Source: Glaciecola petra (GTDB lineage: Bacteria; Pseudomonadota; Gammaproteobacteria; Enterobacterales; Alteromonadaceae). From it: a stretch of DNA of 64,000 bases. Positions 42,235 to 51,167 of this stretch are shown here, one piece after another; the stretch's first letter is position 1; every line of letters starts with the position of its first letter. Position numbers and translations under genes: made by a program. The notes under the pieces were generated by a model. That model was not told the origin of the DNA. It ran no database searches and worked only from the letters and a program-made list of their open reading frames with translations. The stretch is from contig NZ_JAVRHX010000001.1 of assembly GCF_031846345.1 (NCBI RefSeq), positions 1,736,001 to 1,800,000 of the forward strand. The letters are read 5' to 3'.

Positions 42235-42745
42235 GGTTATTCTCTTTTTGAGTTGTTTTTAATAGACCTAAGCATGCCTTAGTGAATATTCACAGGAATC
42301 CTTTGGTGATTTTTTATACACATATGTTAAAAAAAAGTTTTATTAGTGAGTTTTAAACGTTGATAATGCTCAGTTTTACCTGACAACAATTGTTTACAAA
42401 AGAGTAATACCATGATGACACTTTATGTTTATGTTATTGTTTTTATTATTTAATTTTTCTTTCAAATAAAAACTCTACAACATAGTGATCTTTAAATAGT
42501 TTAAATTATTAATTTTTTGTAAATTTTACGTTATTTTTTAATGAAAGCTAATCAGCAGGAGAATTTTTAGGGAATTAAGTGTAACGACGTTTGGGTGGAG
42601 GTGCAGAATTACTTTTAACTACAATGATAGATGAGCAGAGAGCATAAAGACGTATGCATTACCTCTCGCGATAATGCACCAAAAATATTCGCTTAATCCA
42701 ATAACGGAAACACTGTATAAAAGAGATTTAAATGACCAATTGGCC
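42235..42745 (-). promoter_or_regulatory. Upstream region of the proteorhodopsin gene, with promoter candidate and palindromes
   Basis: A TATAAA on the minus strand (42313-42318) could be the -10 of the opsin promoter, giving a leader of about 70 nt; no good -35 is visible. The leader contains a perfect 12-bp palindrome GTGAATATTCAC (42282-42293) and CTAAG/CTTAG arms (42268-42282), which might bind a regulator. The remainder up to 42745 is AT-rich. I found no ORF above 15 codons with a credible start. Confidence 0.35.
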
Positions 42746-42910
42746 CTATTCGCTATAATTTTTAATATAAACAAACGCAGCAATTAAAACTATTGATACC
42801 GGCAGCAATGCTAAACCAGGTGAACCATTTAAAACAAGATTACCTGCAGTCATTATTAAGCCAATGAGCACAAGCGCAATCACTACCAGAATGGCTATCT
42901 TTTTAGTCAT
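42746..42910 (-). CDS. Small two-helix membrane protein (54 aa)
   Basis: A 54-codon ORF, missed by common length cutoffs. The ATG follows AAAAGGAG by six to seven bases, a near-perfect ribosome binding site. The product starts MTKKIAILVVIALVLIGLIM (basic residues, then a first membrane helix at about 5-22). It then has a short loop with GNLVLNGSPG, a second helix at about 32-48, and ends YIKNYSE. I do not recognise a family. It is 136 nt downstream of the DUF58 gene on the same strand and may be the last member of that operon or an independent gene upstream of the rhodopsin. Confidence 0.68.
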   Translation of the reverse strand: MTKKIAILVVIALVLIGLIMTAGNLVLNGSPGLALLPVSIVLIAAFVYIKNYSE

Positions 42911-43046
42911 ATTTAACTCCTTTTATATGCTTACGAGACCCATCACAATTTAGCTCATGCGCTGTCGGTTTTGACCATTTGCTAAACGTCGCTGAACTTA
43001 AGCAAGATTGTAAGGAGCGCATCGGCCGAAGCTCTGCTCTATTTTG

Positions 43047-44384
43047 CTACAAAACACCCGCCTTTTTAATACTCAAATAGCTATTAATTAAACTCGATGT
43101 TAAACCTGATGCTTTGGTTTGAATACAAATCACACCTTTGTGCTTTAAACGTTTTATATTGTGTTCTATGCTGCGTTGCAATACATTGGAAGATGCATAA
43201 TCTAAAGCATCGTCAATTGACTCTATGGGTTTATTTTCAATATGATTGTAAATAGGCTCAATGATACTTACTACAGCAACCAAATGCTTCTCTTGTAATA
43301 TCTTGACTGATACCAATAAATCATCAAAATCTTCATCTCTCAAGCATGTAACTAAGACAATAAACGAACGTTTTGGATGTTTTTTCATCAGGTCTTGAGC
43401 CGCGCTTAAATAATCACTGGCTATTTTTTCAGGATATAAATCGTAAAAATGATGCATAATGCGACTCACATTTTGTGCACCTCTTACCTGACTCAACCAA
43501 CGGCTTTCTCTCCCAAAGCTCTGAATACTCAAATTATCGCCATTTTTTAAGGCAGTAAAAGACAGCATAATCAATGCGTTGAGTGAATGTTCAAAATAAC
43601 TTAATTCATCATCTTGTACGCGCATGCGTCTACCCGAATCAAGCATTATGACCACGTGTTGGTTTTTTTCTTCTTGAAACTCCTTTGAGATTAATTTTTT
43701 AAATCTGCTTGATGCACGCCAGTCTATTTGTCTTAGACTCTCGCCTTCACGATAATCACGCAATTGCAAGAAATCCATACCTGTGCCGCGTAAATTAAAT
43801 TTTTTCAGTCCCATTTGCTGAAGGTTTACACTACCTTTTAAGCCCGTTAAATCTGAAATAGAGGAAAAATTTGGATAGACCTTATGTTCACTTTGATGTG
43901 CCTTGAACCAGGTTATTTGGAACAGTTTGCAATAAGAAATTACCCTTAAATAACACCCTGTTATTTGAGCTGGCCCTCTCTTATGTGGCGTGACTACATA
44001 TTGATGTTCTTGTTGTTCTGCGGGCGTTAATTGGATATTAGAATGGTAAGTCTCGCAAACCCAATCGTTTGGTAAGTGTTCTTTCCATTCTAAGTGAATC
44101 GGCGAATCCGAGCGGTTAGCCAAAACAAATTTTACTGTAGCGGGCTGATATAACGACAAATTACTAATAAGCGAACGGTTAATGGCAACTTTAGGGGCTT
44201 TTTTTGACATTATCACATCAAAAAAAAGTGCAATAACAACAAGGCCCATTAAAACAAATGGAAGCCTTCGCCACATATCGATAATTACAAATTGATCAAC
44301 AATAGGCAGTAACAAAGCACTAAGTAACAAAACAAAAGTTACTTTTAGTAAGCGTTTGGACGGCCTGATTGAGACGAATTTCAT
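43047..44384 (-). CDS. DUF58 domain-containing membrane protein
   Basis: A 445-aa protein with two N-terminal helices (about 12-30 and 40-58), a beta-rich extracytoplasmic-like segment, and the DUF58 motif near residues 200-230 (GTGMDFLQLRDYREGESLRQIDWRASSR). A VWA-like fold follows (HVVIMLDSGRRM). This is the longer, membrane-anchored DUF58 type, unlike the soluble one at 6301-7278. It overlaps the upstream MoxR gene by 4 nt. Probable partner of that ATPase; biochemical role unknown. Confidence 0.86.
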   Translation of the reverse strand: MKFVSIRPSKRLLKVTFVLLLSALLLPIVDQFVIIDMWRRLPFVLMGLVVIALFFDVIMSKKAPKVAINRSLISNLSLYQPATVKFVLANRSDSPIHLEWKEHLPNDWVCETYHSNIQLTPAEQQEHQYVVTPHKRGPAQITGCYLRVISYCKLFQITWFKAHQSEHKVYPNFSSISDLTGLKGSVNLQQMGLKKFNLRGTGMDFLQLRDYREGESLRQIDWRASSRFKKLISKEFQEEKNQHVVIMLDSGRRMRVQDDELSYFEHSLNALIMLSFTALKNGDNLSIQSFGRESRWLSQVRGAQNVSRIMHHFYDLYPEKIASDYLSAAQDLMKKHPKRSFIVLVTCLRDEDFDDLLVSVKILQEKHLVAVVSIIEPIYNHIENKPIESIDDALDYASSNVLQRSIEHNIKRLKHKGVICIQTKASGLTSSLINSYLSIKKAGVL

Positions 44385-45352
44385 TGGCGTGGTACTTCTA
44401 CCGATTCACATAGTTCACTGAGCACATTGTCAATTGACACACCTGCGATTTCTCGTTCAGCAGATAAACTAACCCGGTGGCGAAGAACACAGTACATCAT
44501 TTTCTTTATATGGTCGGGCGTTACAAATCCTATCCCTTCTATCAACGCTGCTACTTTTGCCGCTTGTATTAAGGCGATACTTGCTCTCACCCCGGCGCCA
44601 TGACTAATACCTTGCCATTCTCTGGTAGTACGCACAATATTTACCGCGTATTGAACCAACAGCGGATCTACGGTTACTTTTTTTACCATTTCTCGCATAG
44701 AATCAAGAGTTTGTGCGTCAATCACTTCCGATACTTTTGCTTGTTCACTACCTGCTGCACTGGCTGAAATTTGTTGTGTAAGCAGAATTTCACTTTCTGC
44801 ACTAGGATAGCCAATCACCACTTTCATCATGAAGCGATCAAGTTCTGCTTCTGGTAAGGGATATGTCCCTTCGTTGTCGATAGGGTTTTGAGTAGCTAGT
44901 ACCATAAATGGCCTTCCTACTGAATGGGCTTGCCCGTCAATGGTCACTTGTTGTTCTTGCATCACTTCTAGTAAAGCAGCTTGCGTTTTAGCAGGTGCCC
45001 TATTGATTTCATCGGCGAGTAAGAGATTGGTAAACACGGGCCCTTTTTTAACATTAAACTCACCCGTTTTCATGTTCACTATCGAATGTCCAGTGACATC
45101 CGCAGGCATGAGGTCAGGGGTAAATTGAACTCTTTTATAATCTAAAGAGATACTGTTGGCCAATAGCCGCACAAGTAAGGTTTTCCCCAAACCAGGTACA
45201 CCCTCTAATAGTACGTGCCCGCCAGCTAAAAACGATACTATGACCTGTTCTACAACCTCTGTTTGACCAATTAATTCTATTTCAATATTACTGATAAGAT
45301 TACCAATAACATTTTTTGCAGTATCTAACTCTTGTTGCGTTAAATCGCTCAT
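44381..45352 (-). CDS. MoxR family AAA+ ATPase (second copy)
   Basis: A 323-aa MoxR-type ATPase with Walker A GVPGLGKT (51-58), Walker B LLLADEIN and the signature LATQNPIDNEGTYPLPEAELDRFMMKV. Compared with the copy at 5312 it has the more widespread MoxR sequence and belongs to another subgroup, as its different neighbours also show. It overlaps both the DUF4350 gene upstream and the DUF58 gene downstream by 4 nt each, so the three proteins are made together. Confidence 0.9.
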   Translation of the reverse strand: MSDLTQQELDTAKNVIGNLISNIEIELIGQTEVVEQVIVSFLAGGHVLLEGVPGLGKTLLVRLLANSISLDYKRVQFTPDLMPADVTGHSIVNMKTGEFNVKKGPVFTNLLLADEINRAPAKTQAALLEVMQEQQVTIDGQAHSVGRPFMVLATQNPIDNEGTYPLPEAELDRFMMKVVIGYPSAESEILLTQQISASAAGSEQAKVSEVIDAQTLDSMREMVKKVTVDPLLVQYAVNIVRTTREWQGISHGAGVRASIALIQAAKVAALIEGIGFVTPDHIKKMMYCVLRHRVSLSAEREIAGVSIDNVLSELCESVEVPRQ

Positions 45353-46548
45353 ATCATTTTCCTGAGTGCTTGTAAGTCTTGCATTAGTTTTATGAAGTGT
45401 GTTTCGTTCAGATTAATGGGCTCAAGAATGAGCGTATGTAAAGATGCTTCCGGCCATGAACTTATGTTACTCAAAGCCGCCAACATGGATGCTGTTGAAG
45501 GATTGGGATGAGACATGCGCAAACGAAGTTCGTCTAAAAGTTGACTTCTTACATCATCTATTAACTTGTGTTTTTGCCCCGTATCCCAATAAAACAAACC
45601 GGCCACTTTTATATGTTGACTGAAATACGTAACAACCGTATCTTCGACTTGTTTTATTGCACCAAATCTAACCGCGAAGAACCATATATTGATTAATGCA
45701 ACAAAAATGAGTATCCAATAAAAAGCGGGTGAGAAGTTTACAATAATTGAATACCACATTAATGGTTCAGAAAAACTCATTAGGTAAATGGCATCGGCCT
45801 CTTTTGCTAACTGATGGATGTAAAAGGCGTTGTCTTCCGCATCTATTTGATAGTTGTCCCAAATCTGAACGTCGGTCATAAGGGTTACTAAACCCTGCCC
45901 AATGGCTACTTGTATAATACTTGCTTTGTCATAAAAATGAATTTTGTCTTGGGCAATGGGTTCATCTACATATGCACTAGACAAAACACTCGCTGAATAT
46001 ACGAGTTCTTCATTGTCGCTGACAGTGATGTACAAGCTATCTTCTACATTGACGTTTATTTCACCAAAATCAGCAGTATTTATTTTTGTCGATACATTAA
46101 ATTCGCTATCAAGGAGTTCTCGGTCATAGTCATGAGTTTCAACCTCTAGCTGCCGTAAAAAATGGTTACCCGTAAATGTACTCGCCCCTTCCAAAGTATC
46201 TAGACCTACGATGACATGGCCCCCTTGTTCTATCCATGCAAAGAGTTTATTTGATATCTCTTTACTGACAGCTATTTCTGCCGTATCAAAAATAATAAGG
46301 TCAGTATAATGAGGATTGAGTGGTGCAAGTGAATTGTCTTCAAATAAGTCTTCGGCCTTTCCTGACAATATGACATCTATATTGTAAGACTGCATATGCA
46401 TTTGAAGTGCTAAAAATGGTTCTTCATTAGCTTCTTTTTGAAAACCTTGGTCGATTTCTTGTTCAACTCTTTCTAAGTTAAAGATTATAAAAACGACTAA
46501 AATTAGACATATGCCAGCGATCGCAAAATGTCTTGCTTCAATCTTCAT
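45349..46548 (-). CDS. DUF4350 domain-containing membrane protein
   Basis: A 399-aa protein with one N-terminal helix (about 8-25). A periplasmic domain resembles the glutamine-amidotransferase-like/ABC-associated fold of DUF4350 (LNPHYTDLIIFDTAEIAVSKE, WIEQGGHVIVGLD). A second helix follows at about 265-288 and then a cytoplasmic tail of about 110 residues. DUF4350 proteins occur in MoxR/DUF58 operons between a DUF4129 protein and MoxR, exactly as here. No catalytic residues can be assigned with confidence. Confidence 0.75.
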   Translation of the reverse strand: MKIEARHFAIAGICLILVVFIIFNLERVEQEIDQGFQKEANEEPFLALQMHMQSYNIDVILSGKAEDLFEDNSLAPLNPHYTDLIIFDTAEIAVSKEISNKLFAWIEQGGHVIVGLDTLEGASTFTGNHFLRQLEVETHDYDRELLDSEFNVSTKINTADFGEINVNVEDSLYITVSDNEELVYSASVLSSAYVDEPIAQDKIHFYDKASIIQVAIGQGLVTLMTDVQIWDNYQIDAEDNAFYIHQLAKEADAIYLMSFSEPLMWYSIIVNFSPAFYWILIFVALINIWFFAVRFGAIKQVEDTVVTYFSQHIKVAGLFYWDTGQKHKLIDDVRSQLLDELRLRMSHPNPSTASMLAALSNISSWPEASLHTLILEPINLNETHFIKLMQDLQALRKMI

Positions 46549-48179
46549 TTATCATTGCCTGTAGCGACCAAACTTTCGCTAACCGGAGTATTCTGACCAA
46601 CACGGATGAGTTCGGGCATCAAAGTGATTTCAAAACGCGTTAACAAGTCAGAGAGCTCGTGTGCATTGGGCATACGGTGTGCCCATGCCATGCTTATCCA
46701 AGAGCGCATTAGAGTCGTCATAAAGTCATAAACTTTCTTGGCACTGCTCTGTTTTATTGCCCTCAAACATTCGTTTTCAGTCATACTTTTAGTGATGTGT
46801 ACTTTTTGTTCTTTACTTAAATGCAGCAGACTAGCCCTGACCAATAATGATAATGCCCGTCTAAAATCTTGAGCAACAATCGCTTGGTTAACGGCATTAG
46901 AAATATCCTCAGGAACGGATTCGTTGAATGCCTTACTTATAAAATTAGGGAGCGGGGTATCATCAATGCTTGCTTGATTTGGTTTGAGAATATTAGCGAG
47001 TTTGGACCAGTTTTTTATGACAATATAGCCAAATATCAGCGCAAAAGCAGCCCATAAAAACAACTCCAAAAAGGAGGCAATAAAATTTGCTAGGGTCGAG
47101 AAGCCACTAAAGTCTCCAGATGTGTACTCCTGTTCAGTGTCTTCTTCAGATCCTTTCCAACGATAATAAACAATAGTCTCTTTAGATGAAAAAGGCTCTT
47201 CATCAAATAAAGCATCCAACTCCTCTCTTATTTTTGTTTTGGCTTCAAGATTTGGCTCTGAATCTCCTTTCTTACTAACCGTTATTGTTGCGGTATTTTG
47301 TAGCTCAGGATTCATAGAAATACGACTATCGCTATCGTTTTCCGTCATTTGTGCTAACGCCGGCTGAAATAGTGTTTGCGCAAACACTAAGACGAAACAC
47401 GCAATAATGGGTAAAGTAGCTGACTGTAATGCAGTCCCTTTTGTTTTAAAGGCTGTTACCCACTTTTTAAATCCTATTTCTAAATCCCAGGCCTCTAGAA
47501 TCATTCTCCTATTCAAATAGGCAATAAAACCACCAGCAACGTAAAAGGGTGCAACTAAGGCTACACAAAGGTAAAAGACAATATTGCTGATTAGTAAGCT
47601 CCAAAATACATCTTCTTCATATTCGCTGAATAACAAAAATGACCATAAATCTATTTCTGTGGGTAATAACATGCTAAGCATGACTAACATTCCAATAAAA
47701 AGAATGCCTTCCCAATGCACACAAAGCACTGTCCACCATCCCGTATTGTCATCTTTGCTTCGGTGCAAAATATTGAGCCTATTCGCGCGCTTTTTCCCAC
47801 TTAAACGTTCAAGCTGGGTCACCGCCATATCAAAACTACGAGATGGCGCTAAGCGCCTGTATGTAATGCTAGAAAACCAAAGAGGTTTAATTTGCTCTGG
47901 CCAAGCCATCAAAGCTGTTTTAAGGTTAATTACATTATTAAAAACAGCTCGACTTAAGATAAATAACAAGCCTCTTTCATACCAAGGCTTAAACAACCAA
48001 AATGTTAGCAAGCCCCACTCAAGGCTGAGGAAACAGCTGAAAATAAAAAACGGAAATGACACTACCAACCAAAATGAAAACAAAATTTTGTAGTGTTTCA
48101 GAGCCACTTTGCAACCTAAATCAAAACATTGCCAACTGCTTTTGGGAATGGTGCTGATAGCCAACTGCTCAAGTTTCAT
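46545..48179 (-). CDS. Polytopic membrane protein with DUF4129-like C-terminal domain
   Basis: A 544-aa protein. Several hydrophobic segments in residues ~30-310 are followed by a periplasmic-type acidic stretch (about 320-380), another helix (about 400-425) and a soluble helical domain with DFRRALSLLVRASLLHLS near residue 455. That region resembles the DUF4129 domain commonly found in these operons. I start at the ATG giving MKLEQLAIS, overlapping the SpoIIM-like gene by 11 nt; a longer frame would run 40 residues into that gene. Family assignment of the N-terminal half is uncertain. Confidence 0.7.
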   Translation of the reverse strand: MKLEQLAISTIPKSSWQCFDLGCKVALKHYKILFSFWLVVSFPFFIFSCFLSLEWGLLTFWLFKPWYERGLLFILSRAVFNNVINLKTALMAWPEQIKPLWFSSITYRRLAPSRSFDMAVTQLERLSGKKRANRLNILHRSKDDNTGWWTVLCVHWEGILFIGMLVMLSMLLPTEIDLWSFLLFSEYEEDVFWSLLISNIVFYLCVALVAPFYVAGGFIAYLNRRMILEAWDLEIGFKKWVTAFKTKGTALQSATLPIIACFVLVFAQTLFQPALAQMTENDSDSRISMNPELQNTATITVSKKGDSEPNLEAKTKIREELDALFDEEPFSSKETIVYYRWKGSEEDTEQEYTSGDFSGFSTLANFIASFLELFLWAAFALIFGYIVIKNWSKLANILKPNQASIDDTPLPNFISKAFNESVPEDISNAVNQAIVAQDFRRALSLLVRASLLHLSKEQKVHITKSMTENECLRAIKQSSAKKVYDFMTTLMRSWISMAWAHRMPNAHELSDLLTRFEITLMPELIRVGQNTPVSESLVATGNDK

Positions 48180-49119
48180 ATTTGGGCCTCTTGAACACAA
48201 AATATAATACCCAACACCAACATAATCCACCGACAGAATATTTAACGCCGTTAGGAATAATGCTACTACTTGACCAAAAAGCTTCGACGAATGCTGCAAA
48301 TATTAACAATATAAAACAACCTAGTATGACTGGAAAGGTGCGTTTTCCGGCAACTTTCAATGCTTGAACACGACTAAGTTGTCCAGGTGCAATAAGATGC
48401 TTGCCAATCACAGCACCGGCAGCAGCAGATACAACAATAGCCGTCAATTCAAACGAACCATGGGTGATAACAAATGAAAAGAAAGTAGTTCCATAATCAA
48501 TATTGACAATATGTCCTGATATCGCACCAAAAAATATGGCGTTGTAAACGAGATAAAACAAGGTACCAAGACCCAATAATATGCCACCGACAAAACATTG
48601 AAATGCAATTGAAATATTATTACGAATGTAGTGCCCAAACATGTAAAAATCACCATCAGATGCACGTTCCTTGGCAAAATGTGTAGAACTTGGGTCATAC
48701 ATTTTTTCAATTGATGCTACAGCAGTATTATCGATAAAATGTTGCACACTATCTGGCTGCCAAATAACAATGGAAGCAGAGGTAATAGCAACACCATAAA
48801 AAATTATATGGGCCCAAATTACGTATGAACGAATTGCCATTAGGCTTTGTTTAAAATCGACTACAAAAAATTCAATAATGCCACTGAAAATTCGGTTTTT
48901 CGTTTTGTACAATCGCGTTTGTCCAGCTAACAACAAATTATTTATGCGTTGTATCACTTCTGGACTATATTGCCTTGCTTTGGCTGTGGCTAAATCGTGA
49001 CAAATTTGACGATACAGCTTTGGCATATCATTCTGCTTAAATAACGCTTCGTCTTGAATAGCATTTTCAAACAATTGCCAGGTATTTGTATTACGTGAGA
49101 CAAAATCTTGTTGCTTCAT
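48169..49119 (-). CDS. SpoIIM-like (stage II sporulation protein M family) membrane protein
   Basis: A 316-aa protein with a soluble N terminus (about 1-95) and five or six membrane helices. The family's characteristic segments are HYIRNNISIAFQCFVGGILLGLGT and ITHGSFELTAIVVSAAAG, the latter with the conserved HGxxE. In sporulating Firmicutes SpoIIM acts in engulfment, but this organism type does not sporulate. The family is widespread in MoxR/RDD operons where its role is unknown. It overlaps the RDD gene by 4 nt. Confidence 0.83.
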   Translation of the reverse strand: MKQQDFVSRNTNTWQLFENAIQDEALFKQNDMPKLYRQICHDLATAKARQYSPEVIQRINNLLLAGQTRLYKTKNRIFSGIIEFFVVDFKQSLMAIRSYVIWAHIIFYGVAITSASIVIWQPDSVQHFIDNTAVASIEKMYDPSSTHFAKERASDGDFYMFGHYIRNNISIAFQCFVGGILLGLGTLFYLVYNAIFFGAISGHIVNIDYGTTFFSFVITHGSFELTAIVVSAAAGAVIGKHLIAPGQLSRVQALKVAGKRTFPVILGCFILLIFAAFVEAFWSSSSIIPNGVKYSVGGLCWCWVLYFVFKRPKYET

Positions 49120-49793
49120 GCTTTACCTACCAATACCGCGGCGATAATTCTAATATGCCGGATGGCTTCTTCGCCGCGTACTCCTAAAATAGGGTACAAA
49201 GTATCTGCAAGTTCTATTTGTCGAGCTTCGCTTAAGTACCTTGCCCTGTGCGCAAATGAAATCATCAGTCGTTGTTGTTCAGTATTCATTGGCGGTAAAG
49301 TAACGCTTTGTTTATCAAAATTAAAAAATAATGGTTTGGCTTTCTCAGGTTGATAAATAACCGTTGTACCTGCAACAATATCACCTATCCGCTTACTTTC
49401 ATTATTTAACACCATTGATACTGCACCAATGACATAGAAGAACGGCAGAAAATCGACGAAACGAAATAAATTTCGTGTTAAAGAGCCTGAAAAAGAGATA
49501 GGTAAGCCGTTGTCATAAACTACTTTTAAACCAAACACTTTTTTACCCGGTGTAGCCCCTTTATATATTTCAAAAAGAACCGGGTAAAACCATTCGATTA
49601 CGAAAAGAATGATAAACAACAGACCTTGTCCGAAAGTACCGAAATAATTGAAAATTAGAGCAGCAGCAATAAAAATGACAACTCGAATACAAAGATCTAG
49701 AAAAAAAGCATAGGTCCGGGCTGCCAAGCCCGCAGGGATGATTTCTATGTCTATACCTTCAGCCGTCTCAATGTGATAACTATTGGTGATCAT
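49116..49793 (-). CDS. RDD family membrane protein
   Basis: A 225-aa protein with the RDD domain in the first ~150 residues. Two or three helices are present, with the family's acidic/basic signature in ARTYAFFLDLCIRVVIF, then GATPGKKVFGLKVVYDNG and RNLFRFVDFLPFFYVIG. A cytoplasmic C-terminal tail of about 75 residues (EQQRLMISFAHRARYLSEARQI) is typical of the RDD protein that opens MoxR/SpoIIM operons. It is the first gene of the six-gene minus-strand operon ending at 43047. Function unknown. Confidence 0.82.
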   Translation of the reverse strand: MITNSYHIETAEGIDIEIIPAGLAARTYAFFLDLCIRVVIFIAAALIFNYFGTFGQGLLFIILFVIEWFYPVLFEIYKGATPGKKVFGLKVVYDNGLPISFSGSLTRNLFRFVDFLPFFYVIGAVSMVLNNESKRIGDIVAGTTVIYQPEKAKPLFFNFDKQSVTLPPMNTEQQRLMISFAHRARYLSEARQIELADTLYPILGVRGEEAIRHIRIIAAVLVGKA

Positions 49794-50116
49794 GTATTAA
49801 CAACTAAATCCATTTAATAATAAGCCTGTGCGTACGCCCAAATAATCAGGGATGCAATATGCGTCGTTATCCGCTATCAAAGACCATCCTTTTCTGAAGA
49901 GTAATGCTTAACTACAAAGAAAACAAAGTAAGCTTGAGCGTATCTATAGTTTGTGATTTTAGAAGAGTATGCCAAAATAAAACCGTGCAAGCCAAAAAAA
50001 TTTCTCAACACATTTTTCATTACCAAATAAGTACTTGCACTCTGCACGCTGCACTTGCATAGTAATTTAATAGTAAATCGAAATTAAAAGTTTCTTCAGC
50101 CCAAAGGCAAGACGTC
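49794..50116. other. Intergenic region between the RDD operon and galM
   Basis: This 323-nt spacer separates divergent genes and must hold both promoters, which I cannot place with confidence. Four TGCA units spaced by 7, 7 and 6 nt lie at 50034-50060 (CTTGCAC, TCTGCAC, GCTGCAC, TTGCAT). A 52-codon plus-strand ORF (49904-50062) includes them but shows no protein-like features. Confidence 0.35.
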
Positions 50117-51061
50117 GTGGACTTAATAAAAAACTTCACTCTCACAAACCTTCATGGTATGCAGGTCACACTCAGCAACTATGGTGCGAGAATTTTATCT
50201 ATAAAGGTACGCAACAAATCTAATCAGCTTATTGAAACGACTCTTAATCACCAAACTGATACTGAGATTAAAAATGATGTGTTTTATATGGGTGCTACAT
50301 GCGGCAGAATTAGTAATCGTCTGAGCAAAGCTCAATTTTCAGTAGGTGAGAAAACCATAAAATTAGAAGCCAATGAAGGAGAAAATCTCTTGCATGGTGG
50401 TAAAGATAGCTTTAGCCATCGGTATTGGCAAGTCGATGAGCTGCAGAATAATAATGAAGATTCACAAATAATATTTAGTTTGTTTTCCGAAGATGGCGAC
50501 CAAGGATTTCCGGGTAACTTGAACGCGAGGGTGAGTTACACATTAACAAAAACAAATGAGCTTCGGGTCGATTATTGGGCCCAAAGCGACGCTCTTTGCC
50601 CAATCAATATGTGTAATCATACCTACTTCAATCTTGGCGCGACCAGCATTGATGAGTTAAAACTCAGCGTAAAAGCAAAACACTACCTTCCCGTAGATGA
50701 TAACAGTATCCCTACTGGCGAAATTAGAGTTTTGCCACCAGAACTTGATTTAATAAAAGAGCAGTTGCTTAAGCAAAAATTAAAAACACTCGATTTTGAC
50801 CATTGCTATGTGCTGGAGAAGAATATGGCTTTTTCTGCACTTCTATCGTCTGAAGAACAAGGCATTGCAATGCTAATTAAAACAGATCAGGAGGCCTTGC
50901 AAGTTTATTCAGGTAATTATTTACCGCAAAAACATTCTGCGATAGCATTAGAAGCACAAGGTTTAGTCGATGCGCCAAATCAAGCGGGCTTTGCTTGCGA
51001 TTGGGTTAGTCCTGATAACGATTATCGTAAATATGTCAGTTATCAATTTATAAAATATTAA
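50117..51061 (+). CDS. galM: Aldose 1-epimerase (galactose mutarotase)
   Basis: A 314-aa beta-sandwich enzyme that interconverts alpha and beta anomers of galactose or glucose. Typical segments are YGARILSIKV near the start, GATCGRISNRLSKAQF, and the catalytic histidine and glutamate in NMCNHTYFNLG and SAIALEAQGLVDAPNQ. It starts with GTG after AAAGGCAAGA. No galactose pathway genes are adjacent, so the physiological sugar is open. A weak 6-bp hairpin follows the stop. Confidence 0.88.
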   Translation: MDLIKNFTLTNLHGMQVTLSNYGARILSIKVRNKSNQLIETTLNHQTDTEIKNDVFYMGATCGRISNRLSKAQFSVGEKTIKLEANEGENLLHGGKDSFSHRYWQVDELQNNNEDSQIIFSLFSEDGDQGFPGNLNARVSYTLTKTNELRVDYWAQSDALCPINMCNHTYFNLGATSIDELKLSVKAKHYLPVDDNSIPTGEIRVLPPELDLIKEQLLKQKLKTLDFDHCYVLEKNMAFSALLSSEEQGIAMLIKTDQEALQVYSGNYLPQKHSAIALEAQGLVDAPNQAGFACDWVSPDNDYRKYVSYQFIKY

Positions 51062-51062
51062 A

Positions 51063-51086
51063 ACAAACAAAGAGATGTTTGTATTA
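51063..51086 (+). terminator. Weak hairpin after galM
   Basis: ACAAAC (51063-51068) and GTTTGT (51077-51082) form a 6-bp stem with an 8-nt loop followed by ATTATT. It may terminate galM transcription before the Mrp operon. Confidence 0.35.
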
Positions 51087-51167
51087 TTAACAACAACTTG
51101 GTAGATTAAAAAGCCTAAAAGGCAATGTACTCATTATTAACATAAATAATTACATCAGGAGTGAGTT

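Noticed and set aside
42414..42455. Plus-strand 13-codon ORF in the opsin upstream region
   Set aside because: No ribosome binding site and composition matches random AT-rich DNA.
42620..42662. Minus-strand 14-codon ORF (MHTSLCSLLIYHCS) with GAGAGGTA upstream
   Set aside because: Resembles a leader peptide in size, but has no run of a single amino acid and no following attenuator.
43018..43042. GC-rich palindrome around TCGGCCGA after the DUF58 gene
   Set aside because: The central palindrome leaves no loop, and there is no T run, so I did not call a terminator.
50034..50060. Heptad TGCAC repeats
   Set aside because: Only four imperfect units; too short to be called an iteron or regulatory array.
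49904..50062. 52-codon plus-strand ORF upstream of galM
   Set aside because: Weak, closely spaced ribosome binding site, no hydrophobic or domain-like pattern, and its end is a simple TGCA-rich repeat. More likely chance.
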